Origin: Phaeosaccion multiseriatum | Taxonomy: Eukaryota; Ochrophyta, other classes | DNA: 64,000 nt | Reading direction: 5' to 3' | Assembly (NCBI GenBank): GCA_965112735.1 | Contig: OZ218961.1 | Span: forward strand, 3,224,001-3,288,000 | In this document: positions 1-10,648 of the stretch, piece by piece | Layout of the letters: each line of letters starts with the position of its first letter | Numbering within the stretch: position 1 is the stretch's first letter | Program-made: the position numbers and the translations under genes | Notes under the pieces: generated by a model | What the model saw: the letters and a program-made list of their open reading frames with translations, nothing else | The model's database searches: none | Told to the model about the DNA's origin: nothing

Positions 1-177
1 AGAGAGAGAGGGAGGGGGGAAGGGGGGGGGGGGGGTTCATGGGCGAGGGCCGAGAGGCGCGAGTTCGTAGCAGTACGTAGCAGTATTGGCCCCCCTTCCC
101 CTTGGCTTTCATTCAGCCCCCTCCCCCCCCCCCCCTCTTCCCCCTCTTCCCCCTCTTCCCCCTCTTCCTCCTCTCAG

Positions 178-325
178 ATCGTGAAGCGGTTAGAGTTCTC
201 TAAGCGCCTGTCGGTGGCGTTTTTGGAGCATGCACAAGTAATCGCCAAATTCAAGAGGTTGGTCAGGACATGGTCAGGACAGGTCGTTGCTTTGGCCTAG
301 GCTTGGCCTTGTCACACGCACACAA

Positions 326-364
<39 letters not shown>

Positions 365-959
365 GAGAGAGAGAGAGAGACATGATACACACACGTGCAC
401 ACCTTTTGGCTTGTCTGTTTGTTAACGATCGCTTGTCTGTTTGATAACGATGGATCGCAGGTACCCGCACCGCAACAAGGCCGAGGGGAGGAGCACGTCT
501 CTTGAGGTTCGTGCTGTGCTGAGCCCTTCCTTGTCTTTCCTTTTCATTTCCTTCCCGCTCCTTCCCTTTGCCCTCCCTTCCCTTCCCTTCCCTTCGCGGG
601 TGTGAGAGTTGCTCTGTGATGATGACGTGGTGTTGTGCGTGAGAGAGTGAGTGCGTGAGTGCGTGAAAGTGCGCGTGAGTAATGTCAGCCATCTACTCCT
701 CAGTTGTGAAGTACCTCATCCACGCGTCGAAGCAAGTTTGGCTTGACCTGGCCTGGCCTGACTTGGCTTGGCTTGGCTTGGCTTGAAAGCGATAGAATGG
801 AGGCACCAACGCCCGTACCCCCCCCCTCTTGTGTCGTTGTGCCAGGAGCGCATCTGGCTCGCCAGCGACATCGTGCCGATCTGGGCCAAGAGCCAAAACC
901 CCAGCGACGCCAAGTCCCTGCTCCCTGCCATCCCCCTCAAGAAGCTCATCAAGCGCTAA
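178..959 (+). CDS. DUF924-family protein, 3' end only (three last exons)
   Basis: Three exons join in phase: 178-257, 461-506 and 846-959 (stop TAA 957-959), each bounded by AG and GT. The spliced peptide ends an otherwise missing protein. Its signature is an H-A-Q-V-I-A-K-F segment followed by R-Y-P-H-R-N and then G-R-S-T-S-L-E-E, which matches the conserved C-terminal 'RFPHRN..LGR.ST.EE' block of DUF924 (PF06041) proteins. The molecular function of that family is not established. The 5' part lies to the left of the window; bases 1-177 are intron (G-rich, then C/T-rich before the acceptor). The first internal intron holds a (CA)n/(GA)n microsatellite. The family call rests on one short motif, so it is moderate. 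Confidence 0.6.
318..381. repeat. (CA)n then (GA)n microsatellite
   Basis: Compound dinucleotide repeat inside the intron 258-460 of the DUF924-type gene. Confidence 0.9.
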
Positions 960-1681
960 AGTGACGTCATGTCATCTCATCTCATCAAGCGTCAACAAGT
1001 CAATGGCCCAGGCCTAGGCCATTTTCCAACCACAGACAGGCGTTACTGTTGTTACTGTCGTTTAGTAGGTAGGTAGGTTAGGACCGATAGAAAGGAGCAC
1101 TTACAAGTGGGTTTAGCGCATGATTGAAAAGCAAGGACGCAAGCGTAACTGTAGCAGAGGGAGGGGAGAGGCTGCTGCCAGGCAGTAATCCTTACGTGCT
1201 ATTAAGTAATCTTTACGTGCTATTACGTGTATGTGTACGTGCCGTACGTAACTAGCACCGCATCCCAGCGACGGCAGCAGAAGGCGTGGGAACTGCTGCG
1301 CGGCTGGGGGAGAGGATGGCAGTGGATGGAGGTGCGTTCCTCCTTCCTCGCTGCGATGAGAGGCAGGGCTCCTGAGCCCTGTGCTTAACCTTCCTTCCTC
1401 CTCCATCCACTCCCCCTTTCTTCTTTCCATTTCTTCTTCCTTCTCTTCTTTATTCTTTACTGTAATAGAACTATGAGGTTAGATTGGTGACCTTCCCCTC
1501 TTCTTTCAATCCGACCCTCTAAAGCTTGCCCCCTTCCCCCCCCCTAAAGCATGGCAAGGTGTGGAGCTGTTCGTCGCCCACCCCTGTGCCCATACGCCTT
1601 TGTGCTCTCTGTTGCTGTCCAAGTACATACTCAAAACTGCCTTGGCAAACGCACGCCTGTGCCCTATCCTAACAACTACCC

Positions 1682-1695
1682 TGTATCACCAACTG
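1682..1695 (-). repeat. dispersed motif copy (exact 14-mer)
   Basis: Exact copy of CAGTTGGTGATACA on the minus strand, in DNA with no assigned gene. See the finding on the dispersed motif. Confidence 0.85.
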
Positions 1696-2371
1696 CCCTG
1701 CCTAAGTCTGCGCTCTCAACTCGCCTTGTCCGTGTTTGCATGTGTAGGTTGGTCCCATGCCCGTATTCCCTTGGATGAACAGGCCTTGTCTCACGCGTGT
1801 TCATCAACACAGGACAGACGTACGGCTAAAGTTCAAGTTCCAAACGCAAACATGAGCTCTTCAAAGGAGCTTCTTCCTCAATCAAGGTGACACAGCAGAA
1901 CATCTTTTTTTCCTTCTGTGTATCCGCCACCCCCTTGGAGGCTTCATTACAGCCCCTCCCCTCCCTTCGAATCGCACACGCGCACTCACGCCGCCATAGT
2001 GATACGTGAAACTCAGACTTGTGAGGAGCGGAGCCTTCTTCCCTTCACCCTCCCTCTTCCCAATGTGCCGTGTTTCGCTCCGTCCCTCCCTGCCTCTCTC
2101 TGTACATCCCCCCCCCCCCCCGACCCATCCCCTCCCCGGGGGGTGCGGCGGTTGGGTGTGCCCGCCCGCCCCCTCCCTTCTTTTAAAAACAAGGGTACTT
2201 GTTTTAAATCCTTCCTCTTTCATCCTATAAACAAAACAAAAACCCAAATTGTATCCCTCTCCCAAACGCCATCCAATGCCATCGAATGTCCGTCCACTTT
2301 GGAGAGTCGCTCTCGTCCGAAGAGGAAACAATCGGAGCCTTTCAGCTGCACCTCCCTCCCACCACCTTGGG

Positions 2372-2495
2372 CAGCCAAGCTGAGCAGCCAAGCTGAGCAG
2401 CCAAGCTGAGCAGCCAAACTGAGCAGCCAAGCTGAGCAGCCAAGCTGAGCAGCCAAGCTGAGCAGCCAAACTGAGCAGCCAAGCTGAGCAGCCAA
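2372..2495. repeat. 13-bp tandem minisatellite
   Basis: About nine and a half head-to-tail copies of CAGCCAAGCTGAG, some with one substitution (AAACTGAG). It lies about 85 bp beyond the 3' end of the CCT-motif gene. Confidence 0.92.
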
Positions 2496-2579
2496 CCTCG
2501 CCCCCACTCCGTCCGTCTCCGTCCTCAGCTGAAACAAACACTTTGGCAAAGAAGCAAAGGCAGTGCTCTGCTGCTCAGC

Positions 2580-5147
2580 TCAGTAGGCGATGGAATGTCG
2601 CCTCACGCGATGCGGCCTCCTCTCTCCGTCCCCGTCTCCTTCTCCATGTGCCCCCCCCTCGCCAGGGTCGTCGCCCTCGTCGCCCTCCTCGTCGCCGTCT
2701 TCCTCCTCCTCTTCGTCCTCCTCCTCGTCGTCCTCGTCCTCGTCGTCCACCGCCCCCCCCTGCTGCAGCCCCTCTTGAGCGCTTCCCATGCTCGCCCCCC
2801 GTCTCCTCTTGTCCGCCACCGGCCTTCGCTTGGCCCCTGCCCCCGCCTTGGAGCCTGCCCTTGACCCTGCCCTCTTCCCCCCTCCCCTGGACGAAGGCGA
2901 TGCCATCCCACCGCTACTCCCACTGATGCTCCCACCCCCACCAGCCCGCTCCGCCTCGAGCACGGCCTTCTGCTGCGGAGACATTTTGACGAAGCGCCCC
3001 TTGACTCGCAGGCGCTTGTCGGCGAGGTTCTTGCGGCAGTTGTAGCGGATCTTTTTCCGCCACACGCGGCGAGTGCGCTTGTCTCTGTAGCGAGCGATGA
3101 TGGCCTCTCGTTCGCCCTTGGTGTAGATGCCGATGCGGCCGTTGCGGTTGTACACGTGGCAGTACTTGGGCAGCAGGTGTGGGAGGGAAGTGCTCGCTGC
3201 CCCCTCCCCTGCCCCCTCCCCTGCCCCCTCCCCTGCCCCCTCCCCGACCCCCCCCTGGCCGTCCTCCCCTCCCTCTCCCAGCTCCCCCCTTAGCGGCCTC
3301 AGATGCGCCCCCCTGCCCCCCCCTACCCCTGCCCCACCACCAATGTCACCGCCGCTGCCCATATGACTGGCGCTGCCCGCCTCTCCGCCGCCGCTGCCCC
3401 ACGCGAGGGTCCGCGCCCCCCCTGCCCCCGCCCCCCCTGGGACCCCGAACCCCCCTGGGACGCCGCCGCCCCCTGGAGCGAAGCTGCCGAGCTCCTTGGC
3501 GGCCTTCATGGACCTGAGCTCCTGAATGGCAAAGTCTTCGCTTACAGTCCTCCCTCCCGCTCCCCCGCCACCCCCCTCGCCCTCCGTGGTGTCCTGCTCC
3601 TCATCGATGGAGGCGAAGGTGCTAATGATGGCTCCTATCCCGCCCCCCACCTCCCCCCCGGCCCCCCTGCCTCGCATGAAGCTGCGAATGCCGTCCTTCT
3701 CCATGCCCTCCGGACAGGAGATGGAGCGGGGCCGTCTGGGGGGGAGGCGGAACTCCTCCTCCATCTTGTTGTTGTTCACCTCCGCGTCGTCGCCATCGAG
3801 GGTGCCCTCACCACGGCCCCTCCCAAGCTGGCTGCTGCTGGCTCTCGTGCCCCGCCTGCGCGTGTTGTGTCCATGTTGCTGCGGCTGCTGCTGCTGCTGC
3901 TGTTGCTGACCCTGCCCCTGCTGCTGCTGTACCACCAACTGCCGCGGTCTCGGCACTCGCTCCGTGGCGTTGGCCCTAGTGGCCGTCCCCCCCGTCCCCC
4001 CCGTCCCGCCTTCCCTGAGGCCGAGCAGCTCCTGCGTGGCAAGGTGCGCCAAAGAGCTCAGCATACCGCCGAAAGGGCTCAGTGGCGACGGAGTGGCAGC
4101 CGCAGCCCCAGCGCCAGTCTCAATGTCGGCGGTGTCGACTCCCCGCGCCCCTCCGTCCCCTTCCCTCTTTACAACGCCAACGCCTCCGCCGCTCCCTTCA
4201 CTCGGCTTGTCGGCCGCCCCGCTGCTGTCGGTCAGTCTGCTGCTGCCGCTGTCCACGGCCATGTCCACGTCCCCGTCTTCCTTGTAGGCCTGCGTGTCTG
4301 TACCTGAGCCCGCCACACCAGCAGTCCCCACAGGGGCAGTCGCCATGAGCCCCCCTGCCCCCCCTGCCCCCCCTGCCCCTGCGGCAGCCCCCGCGCCCAA
4401 GGCCCTCTGTCCCTTCCCTTCCCACAAGGGCTCCGAACTCGGAGCGGCCCTCTCCGCCGCTGCCTGAAATAGACAGCCCAGCGGCCCTTTGGGCTCGGGC
4501 CCGGCCCACTCCTGCCCAGCCCATGGCCTTGCAGCCACCGCAGCCGTCGGAGTCCCTAATGGAGCTCCCCCGTGCTCTTGGCTGTGCTCTTGGCTACCGC
4601 CGCTGCTACTTGTACTGCCAGCGTTCGCACCACTTTGATGTGCCACCGCGTGCCCCGCTGCCAGCGTGGTGCTGGGGTCGTCCGTCTCCATCTCACTCGA
4701 CCCCTCGTGCTGCTGCAGAAGCTGCTGCTGCTGCTGCTGCTGTTGCAATTGCTGCAATTGCTGCTGTGCGGGGCCGCGCGCTGCTAGGTCGTCTTCCATC
4801 TTCTGCCCGGCCTGGGCCAGGGCGGCCGCGAAGCTTCCATGGTGCGTCTCGTGGGGAGACATGCTCGGGGGCGAGGGCGACAGAGAGGAGCACGCACGAG
4901 AGGCGCCTCTGCTGCAATCGCCATCGCCGGCGGTGCTGCTGTCGCTCACGCTCTCCGTGGCGCTGCTGTTCTCAATCACGCCCCGGATCCCTCCCTCAGC
5001 CCCCACTTTGGCCACTGATTCTGCCACCCCGTGCTCTCTCACGCGGCCGTGGGGTGGCGGTGGTCCATTTCCTTCCCCGCTGCTTGTCGCAGGATTCACC
5101 TGCGGTGCACTGGGGAGGTTCCCCAGTGCTGCCGGTTCTTGCGTCAT
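2580..5147 (-). CDS. CCT-motif protein, putative transcriptional regulator
   Basis: A single open frame of 855 residues starting at ATG 5147. Most of it is low complexity: Gln runs near residues 130-145 and 400-420, long Gly/Ala/Ser stretches and an acidic tail. Residues about 680-721 form a CCT motif: basic, beginning R-E-A-I-I-A-R-Y-R-D-K-R, with K-K-I-R-Y-N-C-R-K in the middle and ending V-K-G-R-F-V-K. In plants this motif occurs in CONSTANS, TOC1 and related regulators, where it serves nuclear import and protein or DNA contact. A nuclear regulatory role is inferred from that. No B-box or response-regulator domain is visible. The frame contains a variant of the dispersed motif (near 3928-3942, read as QLVVQ). 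The gene is divergent from RPL8. The motif is certain; the biological role is not. Confidence 0.85.
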   Translation of the reverse strand: MTQEPAALGNLPSAPQVNPATSSGEGNGPPPPHGRVREHGVAESVAKVGAEGGIRGVIENSSATESVSDSSTAGDGDCSRGASRACSSLSPSPPSMSPHETHHGSFAAALAQAGQKMEDDLAARGPAQQQLQQLQQQQQQQQLLQQHEGSSEMETDDPSTTLAAGHAVAHQSGANAGSTSSSGGSQEHSQEHGGAPLGTPTAAVAARPWAGQEWAGPEPKGPLGCLFQAAAERAAPSSEPLWEGKGQRALGAGAAAGAGGAGGAGGLMATAPVGTAGVAGSGTDTQAYKEDGDVDMAVDSGSSRLTDSSGAADKPSEGSGGGVGVVKREGDGGARGVDTADIETGAGAAAATPSPLSPFGGMLSSLAHLATQELLGLREGGTGGTGGTATRANATERVPRPRQLVVQQQQGQGQQQQQQQQPQQHGHNTRRRGTRASSSQLGRGRGEGTLDGDDAEVNNNKMEEEFRLPPRRPRSISCPEGMEKDGIRSFMRGRGAGGEVGGGIGAIISTFASIDEEQDTTEGEGGGGGAGGRTVSEDFAIQELRSMKAAKELGSFAPGGGGVPGGFGVPGGAGAGGARTLAWGSGGGEAGSASHMGSGGDIGGGAGVGGGRGAHLRPLRGELGEGGEDGQGGVGEGAGEGAGEGAGEGAASTSLPHLLPKYCHVYNRNGRIGIYTKGEREAIIARYRDKRTRRVWRKKIRYNCRKNLADKRLRVKGRFVKMSPQQKAVLEAERAGGGGSISGSSGGMASPSSRGGGKRAGSRAGSKAGAGAKRRPVADKRRRGASMGSAQEGLQQGGAVDDEDEDDEEEDEEEEEDGDEEGDEGDDPGEGGAHGEGDGDGERRPHRVRRHSIAY

Positions 5148-5892
5148 AGTGCAGCTCTTGCCCTCTGCATCGCCACTTCACAGCAGCAGAGGAGCGACCA
5201 GTAGCGATCGCTTAGCTCTTTTGTGAGAGAAGACGTGCCAATGCGCGTTGCCCCGGAGACAGTCTGTGGCGTGATGCTCGCCGGGCACCGCCTCCTCGTC
5301 CTCCCCCACCCACGCTGCTGCCGCAGTGAGCGTGAAGAGCACGCTTCCTAGGGTGGAAGGAACATGCCGGCCAAGAGATGGACGGGGGCGAAATATAAAG
5401 TAAGGGTTAAGAAAGCGCGGGGTCGAGGGCACGAACGAAGAAAAGAGACGGAGCAAAGGCGGAAAACGCGGAAAGTTTGCTGCACAGAGGAACATCCACC
5501 TCAGGATCTCTTCCCTGGCCAGGAGGCGGCGAAGTTGGGGCTCGAGGAGCGGGCTCATCAGGCGTGAACGGCTTTGAAACAGGAGGGAAAGAGATTCAAT
5601 TGTGGCCAATTCCACACAAATATTCTTCTGAACAAACGGCCCGTCCACGCCAGTAAACTATGCACACCTTACTCACTTGCTTTCCCTCTTTCTCCTTCTC
5701 TCTCCCTCTCTTTCTTTTGTTCAAAGGCTCCCGTTCTGCTGCTATGGGCTCGATTTTCATATTTCCCGATTCTCCCAAGGGGGGCTGCCGATATGCTGCC
5801 AAATTGGACTATCCCCCGGTGGGTATGCAGCCAATTTGTGGGCGCGGCTCGTCTGGGCTTGGCGTGCTCAGTTTGCTTGCTCTTGTTGCAAG
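5148..5892. promoter_or_regulatory. shared upstream region of CCT-motif gene (-) and RPL8 (+)
   Basis: 745 bp between two divergent start codons. It has a C/T-rich stretch near 5670-5725 that would lie in or near the RPL8 5' leader. No specific promoter element could be assigned. Confidence 0.45.
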
Positions 5893-7364
5893 ATGGGTAA
5901 GGTCATCAGAGGATGCCGTAAGGGCAAGGGCGGCATTTTCAAGTCGCACACGCGGCTTCGCGTTGGGGCCCAAAAGATGCGCAAGTACGACTACGCTGAG
6001 AGGCACGGGTACATCAAGGGCGTGGTGAAGGAGATTGTGCACGAGCCCGGAAGGGGCGCTCCCCTGGCCAAGGTCCAGTTCCAGAACCCCTACGTGTTCA
6101 AGCGCGACAACGAGCTCATGGTGGCGGCAGAGGGCATGTACAGCGGACAGTTCATCTACTGCGGACAGAAGGGTCAGTCGACAAAGGAGGGTGACGGGGC
6201 GAGGGGGGGAGGGCTCGCTGCTGTAACGGCGCGAGCTCTCTTCCCTGCGCCCTTGTTACGATGTTCATGTATGCACCTTGCGCTTATGGGTGGCTCCCGA
6301 TAAGGCGCCTGCAACCCCGGCAGGGAAGGGCCCCGCTCAGACTCTTGTGGCATGACTCGCTCGCGCTCTGCCACAGAGCAGAGGGCCCTAGCGACGCTCG
6401 CTAGTGTGTTTCGTCGGGCCGCAGGCCGCATGCACTAGCGACACTTGCCGGTGGTGAAGTTTTGATGGGTGGCTCCCGACAACAGCTGGTGCTGTGAACG
6501 GCGGAGTGTTTGGCGAGAGAGGGGGGAGGGGCGATGCGAATGAGGCACACGAGGGGAGGACCAGCAGTTTCCGACCTTTCCAGTGTGAGGGGCAGGGCTG
6601 CTGGCCGCCTCGCATGCTGATCTTGCCGCTGCTTTCCCCGGATCTCGCTTTCCTCCAGCCCACTCGATGGATGGCACCCGATAACAGCCTGGACTTTTGT
6701 GATGTAGGGGGTGGGGGCGGCAGGGAGAAGTGGAGATATGTGTCATGGGATGCCGTCTGTGAAGTGAAGGAAATTCGGGTGGTCGCTCCGTGCGTGATTC
6801 TCCCTCCTCGGCATCCCCCCTCCCCCACTCCCTCACGCCTTCTCTCTCCCTTTACGCCCTCCCCCCTTTCCCTCCACAGCCCAGCTCAACGTGGGCAACA
6901 TCATGCCCATCGGCCACATGCCCGAGGGGTCCGTGTGCTGCAACCTCGAGGCCTCGCCTGGAGACCGCGGCACCTTCGCCCGCGCCTCTGGAGACTACGT
7001 CGTGATCATCACCCACGACGAGGACCGCGGAACTTCCCGAGTCCGCCTGCCCTCCGGCAACAAGAAGACCATCAAGAGCACTTGCCGCGCCATGGTGGGA
7101 ATCGTCGCCGGCGGAGGAAGGACTGACAAGCCCATCCTCAAGGCGGGCCGTGCCTACCACAAGTACCGCGTCAAGCGCAACGAGTGGCCCAAGGTGCGAG
7201 GAGTTGCCATGAACCCTGTGGAGCACCCCTTCGGAGGAGGTAACCATCAGCATATCGGCCACCCCTCGACGAGCAACCGTCTGGCCTCGGCCGGGCAGAA
7301 GGTCGGTCTCATTGCCGCCCGCCGCACCGGTCGCCTTCGCGGCACCAAGAAGGAGGAGGCCTAG
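5893..7364 (+). CDS. RPL8: 60S ribosomal protein L8 (uL2)
   Basis: Two exons, 5893-6172 and 6880-7364, give a 254-residue protein, the usual length for eukaryotic uL2. It starts [19 protein letters not shown] and contains the conserved [11 protein letters not shown] segment at the exon junction and the diagnostic [15 protein letters not shown] loop near the C-terminus. uL2 is a core protein of the large ribosomal subunit near the peptidyl transferase centre. The intron (6173-6879, 707 nt) splits a codon after the first base (AAG G|CC) and is large for such a short gene. It carries three spaced copies of a 22-nt sequence. The gene lies divergent from the CCT-motif gene and convergent with the unknown gene at 8193-10073. 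Confidence 0.97.
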
Positions 7365-8192
7365 AGCAGCTCAGCGAGCAGAGCGGACGAAGGCCCAGCC
7401 ACAAGCGACAAGCATAAGTACGGCCCTGGCCCTGCTAACTAAAAGGAATCAAGGCCTTGGTTGCAAGCAAAACGAAACGAAACGAAACGAAAGGAGTGTG
7501 TCTCTCTGGCCATGATGAGAGATGTGTCATCTTCATCTTCATCTTCATAAGCGAAGTGAAGCTGCAATCATGCGTGGGGCCGACCGCAATAGCAGCTCTG
7601 TGTGTGGGGGCGTCCGTGAAGGGCTCTGAGCCGTTACTACTCGCACTTAACTCGTGCGTAGTTGACTATCCCTTTTTTTTATCTCTTTACTTGAAAGCTG
7701 TGTGGATGTGTGTGTGTAGAGCGCTCTTCCTTTAGCGTCTCCTCAACCTCACCATCGTACCGTGCAGGGCAAGTGTGATCGTATCGGACAGGGCACGTGT
7801 GACTAACGGGCCCAGTGCGTTGGTGGCCGAGACAGCAAGAGAGCTCCCTCAACGGCCAGTCAGCCAGTCAGTCAGTCAGTCAGTCAGTCAGGCGCTTCCC
7901 TACTGCCTTCGAGTGGGGGGCAGTACTTCACAGCACGCAAGCGCCCGTCTCTCTCTCATTCGCAGTTGAGTAGGCCCTTGAACCTGTGAGTAGTGTGCGA
8001 GAGGCGAGAGGGAGCAAGAGGGCGGACGGAGGAAGGAGAATGCGGCGCGGCGCAAGCGGTGCGTCCGGTAAGAGACCGTACCACACACAAAGAGTACACA
8101 TTCATTTCATGTCAGCCCATGCCTACACACTCAACGCCGTGCACAAAAGCCATGGAATGGAACAGTCTCCCCCCCCCCTGCGCTCCCCCTCC
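7365..8192. other. intergenic region between convergent genes
   Basis: 828 bp with no supported gene. It contains a short (CGAAA)n run near 7470 and a (CAGT)n microsatellite near 7858-7889. Confidence 0.55.
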
Positions 8193-8655
8193 TCACCCCC
8201 CTGCCTGCTCTGACCTGTCCGTCATCATGAGCGGGTTGGCGAGCTCCCTGCAGATCTCCTTGGTGAGCACGATGGGAGTGTGCAGCCCCGACCCCTTGCT
8301 GTGCCGGCCCACCCCCGCCTTGCCGAGCGGACTGAGGGGTGAAGGCATGCGACGCCCCTCCAGTCCCACCACTGTCACCACACGCGGGCTGCTTAGGCCT
8401 GGGCCCCGGCCGTAGGAGGGCTGAGGAGAGGAAGGGCACGAGTAAGGGCTACAGCAGCTGCTGTTGGCACTGGAGCTCTTTCTCCGCCGTCCAGGACTTT
8501 TGCTGGCCCGCCTGCTGCTGCCGCCGGTGCTGCTCCCCCTCGATGCGGCACCTCCTCTTGTGCCTGCTTTCTCTGCTCTCGGCCGCGCCCTCGTTGTTCG
8601 CTCCTCGCGCGTCTCAGGCCTTTCGCTACGAACACTCCACTGGCCTGGACCCAAG

Positions 8656-8703
<48 letters not shown>

Positions 8704-9030
8704 ATCACCAACTGCTGCTGCTGCGTGTCGTCGTTCAGAGGGCCCTCAGCAGCGTCGAGGCTGAGGGGCTGCGGCTCTCCCGCTGGCCCTCCTCCTGCTC
8801 CTGCTCCTGCTGCTCCTGCTCCTTTCCCTCTTTCTCGTGCTTCTTTCTCTGCATGTCCTTCACTGCTCTGCTGCTGCCCCTGCGCTCCCCCCCCCGGGGA
8901 GTCGCCCCCCTGGGCCTGCTGCAGCACGAGCTCCGAGGGGTTACGAAGGATGGACAGAGAGGCGGAGGGGTTGAGAAGGATGGACAAAGGCGCACCCACG
9001 CTCACGCCCGGGGCTGCTGCTGTATCACCA

Positions 9031-9062
<32 letters not shown>

Positions 9063-10073
9063 CTCACCGCTGACCAGGGACGTGTTCTCTGATGCTACTT
9101 GTCTGTTCTGCTCCACCTCCACCACCATGGGAAGGGTAGGCTCCGAGACCATGGAGTCCTCGCCACTCAGTCCTCCCGTTGATGTTACTCCTACGGCTGC
9201 TGCTGATGATGATGCTGCTTCTCCTGCACCTTCTTCGAGTGCGGCCGGCAAGACCGCAATGGTCAGCTGCGGTAGGGGTGGGCACTGCTCGGGAGGAGGA
9301 AGCGTGCCCTCCCCAACCTCGCCATCCTCCCCCTCCTCCCCCTCCTCCCGACCAAGGTCAACGCGGGCAACATTGCTGGCGCCCTCCTTTCCTGCCATCT
9401 CCTCCCCCCCGAAGCGCTCCTCCTTCTCCCGCGTAGGAGCACTCGCAGTCTCGAGGCGGAAGCCCTCCTCCTTGTCCCCCCCCCGATAGTGCTCCACCAC
9501 CTGCACGACTTGTTGGTGGCTCGCCAAGCCCTTGAACTGCTGCCGACCCATCTCGAGCACGTCCGCGAGGACCGTCCCGTACGAGGCTCCCGCCTCCATG
9601 ACGGGTCTCGCTCGCTTCCTCTTGGCAGCGTCGAGCTTGGCCGTGGACACGCTGACAGCCAACTCCCCGGAGATGGGGTGGTCGGTGGTGGGGGCGATCC
9701 ACGTCAGCCCAACGCGGTCCTGGAGAAGCCACGCGTCGTCGCGGCCCTTCTTGGCGATGCGCGCCCGCCCCAGCAGAGCCCTCTCCTGCGTGCCCACCTC
9801 CTTGGCGGCGGGGCCCTGCAGCAGCTGCGCCGTCTTCAGGTGCATCTCCTCGAGGTTTCCAAACTCACCGGAGGAGAGAGGGTGGGCGAAGGCGCGAGTG
9901 ATCGTCTGCGTGCCCACGCCGCCCTTGCTGCTTCTGCCCCCCGCCCTCCCAAAGCCGTGTGTAAAGCCCGGCAAGAGAGGGCCGGGGCTTAGCCTCAGGA
10001 TATGTCTGGCATTGTACAGAGGCGCGTCCAAGGGGACCACACGCTCCCCCGTACCACTCTTGGTGGGATCCAT
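8193..10073 (-). CDS. unrecognised protein with poly-Gln and low-complexity C-terminal half
   Basis: Open frame of 626 residues from ATG 10073. I do not recognise a family. The N-terminal third (to about residue 215) has ordinary composition and is the likeliest folded part. The rest is rich in Glu, Gly, Ala, Ser and Arg with a long Gln run. The dispersed motif occurs twice in sense: at 9021-9034 (read as VGDT after an Ala run) and at 8701-8714 (read as QLVIQ, leading into the Gln run). The last residues may be replaced by splicing, because a good donor (CAG|GTCAGAG) lies near 8206-8219. The gene lies downstream of DXS on the same strand, separated by 790 bp. A cluster of GGACGTCC palindromes lies 180-320 bp upstream of its start. 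Confidence 0.6.
8701..8714 (-). repeat. dispersed motif copy in exon (QLVIQ frame)
   Basis: Exact 14-mer in sense relative to the host gene, directly next to a CAG repeat tract. Confidence 0.9.
9021..9034 (-). repeat. dispersed motif copy in exon (VGDT frame)
   Basis: Exact 14-mer in sense relative to the host gene but in a different reading frame from the copy at 8701. It also abuts a GCA/CAG tract. Confidence 0.9.
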
Positions 10074-10250
10074 GATGGCAGCAGTGGCCGCTACCGGAAG
10101 GTTCAGTTCGGATGAGTGAGTTGCGGGGGAAAAGGAGAAAACTCACGGTTTCGTCGTCGCCAACCCCGGCGTCAAAAGGGACATCGGGTGCCGTCCGCCG
10201 TCCATCCAAAAAGTCGTTACGTTTCTGGGATAGGATTGGCAAAAACAAGC

Positions 10251-10391
10251 GGACGTCCCAAGGACGCGTCGGGGTGTTCGGACGTCCCGGGACGTCCGAG
10301 CGGCGCCCGTCCGAGGCACGTACATTAGACGGGTCGTGCTTTGGCCGAGAACGCGTGCGGACGTCCCCCGTACGGGCGCAAGTGGACGTCC
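10251..10391. promoter_or_regulatory. cluster of five GGACGTCC palindromes
   Basis: The 8-bp palindrome GGACGTCC occurs at 10251, 10280, 10290, 10359 and 10384. The core GACGTC is the C-box type of ACGT element bound by bZIP factors in other eukaryotes. The cluster lies 180-320 bp upstream of the start codon of the minus-strand gene ending at 8193, so a promoter role is plausible but inferred. Confidence 0.45.
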
Positions 10392-10533
10392 CGTGGGCGT
10401 GTGCGTGGGCCGGGCGGCGGAGGGGCGTGAAGCCGAGAACAGCGGGCGCGGTGTCTGGTTGGGTTTGGATAATACATTGACTTTCAAAACAATACACAGC
10501 GGTTGTGTACGTCCCACTATACTACCTGCTAGT

Positions 10534-10648
10534 ATCGCCGGCTGCTTCCAGCCGGCGTGCTATCTGCTACCAGCCGGCTTCAGGCGACGTGCTACCTGCT
10601 ACCAGCCGGCGGCCAGTGGCGTGTTACTGGGCCCTGCGGGCCCGGTAG
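10534..10648 (+). repeat. dispersed repeat, copy 1
   Basis: GC-rich sequence made of 'GCTACCTGCTACCAGCCGG'-like modules. It ends in a GGGCCCTGCGGGCCC palindrome and CGGTAG. It matches the reverse complement of 36431-36546 closely, with the best match at 10591-10648 against 36431-36488. Confidence 0.75.

Larger units (their letters stand above)
960..2579. other. intergenic region between convergent genes
   Basis: No convincing gene. It holds C/T-rich stretches, one copy of the dispersed TGTATCACCAACTG motif (1682-1695), one GGCAGTGGATGG motif near 1319 and a 13-bp minisatellite at 2372-2495. The open frames here are short and show no recognisable domain or splice-phase continuity. Confidence 0.6.

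Noticed and set aside
1551-1890. Overlapping plus-strand frames of 75 and 109 residues
   Set aside because: No recognisable motif and no splice continuity.
6173-6879. snoRNA in the RPL8 intron
   Set aside because: Expected from other eukaryotes, but no box C with a matching box D, nor an H/ACA pair, could be found.
10112-10480. 122-residue plus-strand frame upstream of the 8193-10073 gene
   Set aside because: Covers the GGACGTCC cluster, has an Arg/Pro composition typical of random GC-rich frames and no conserved feature.
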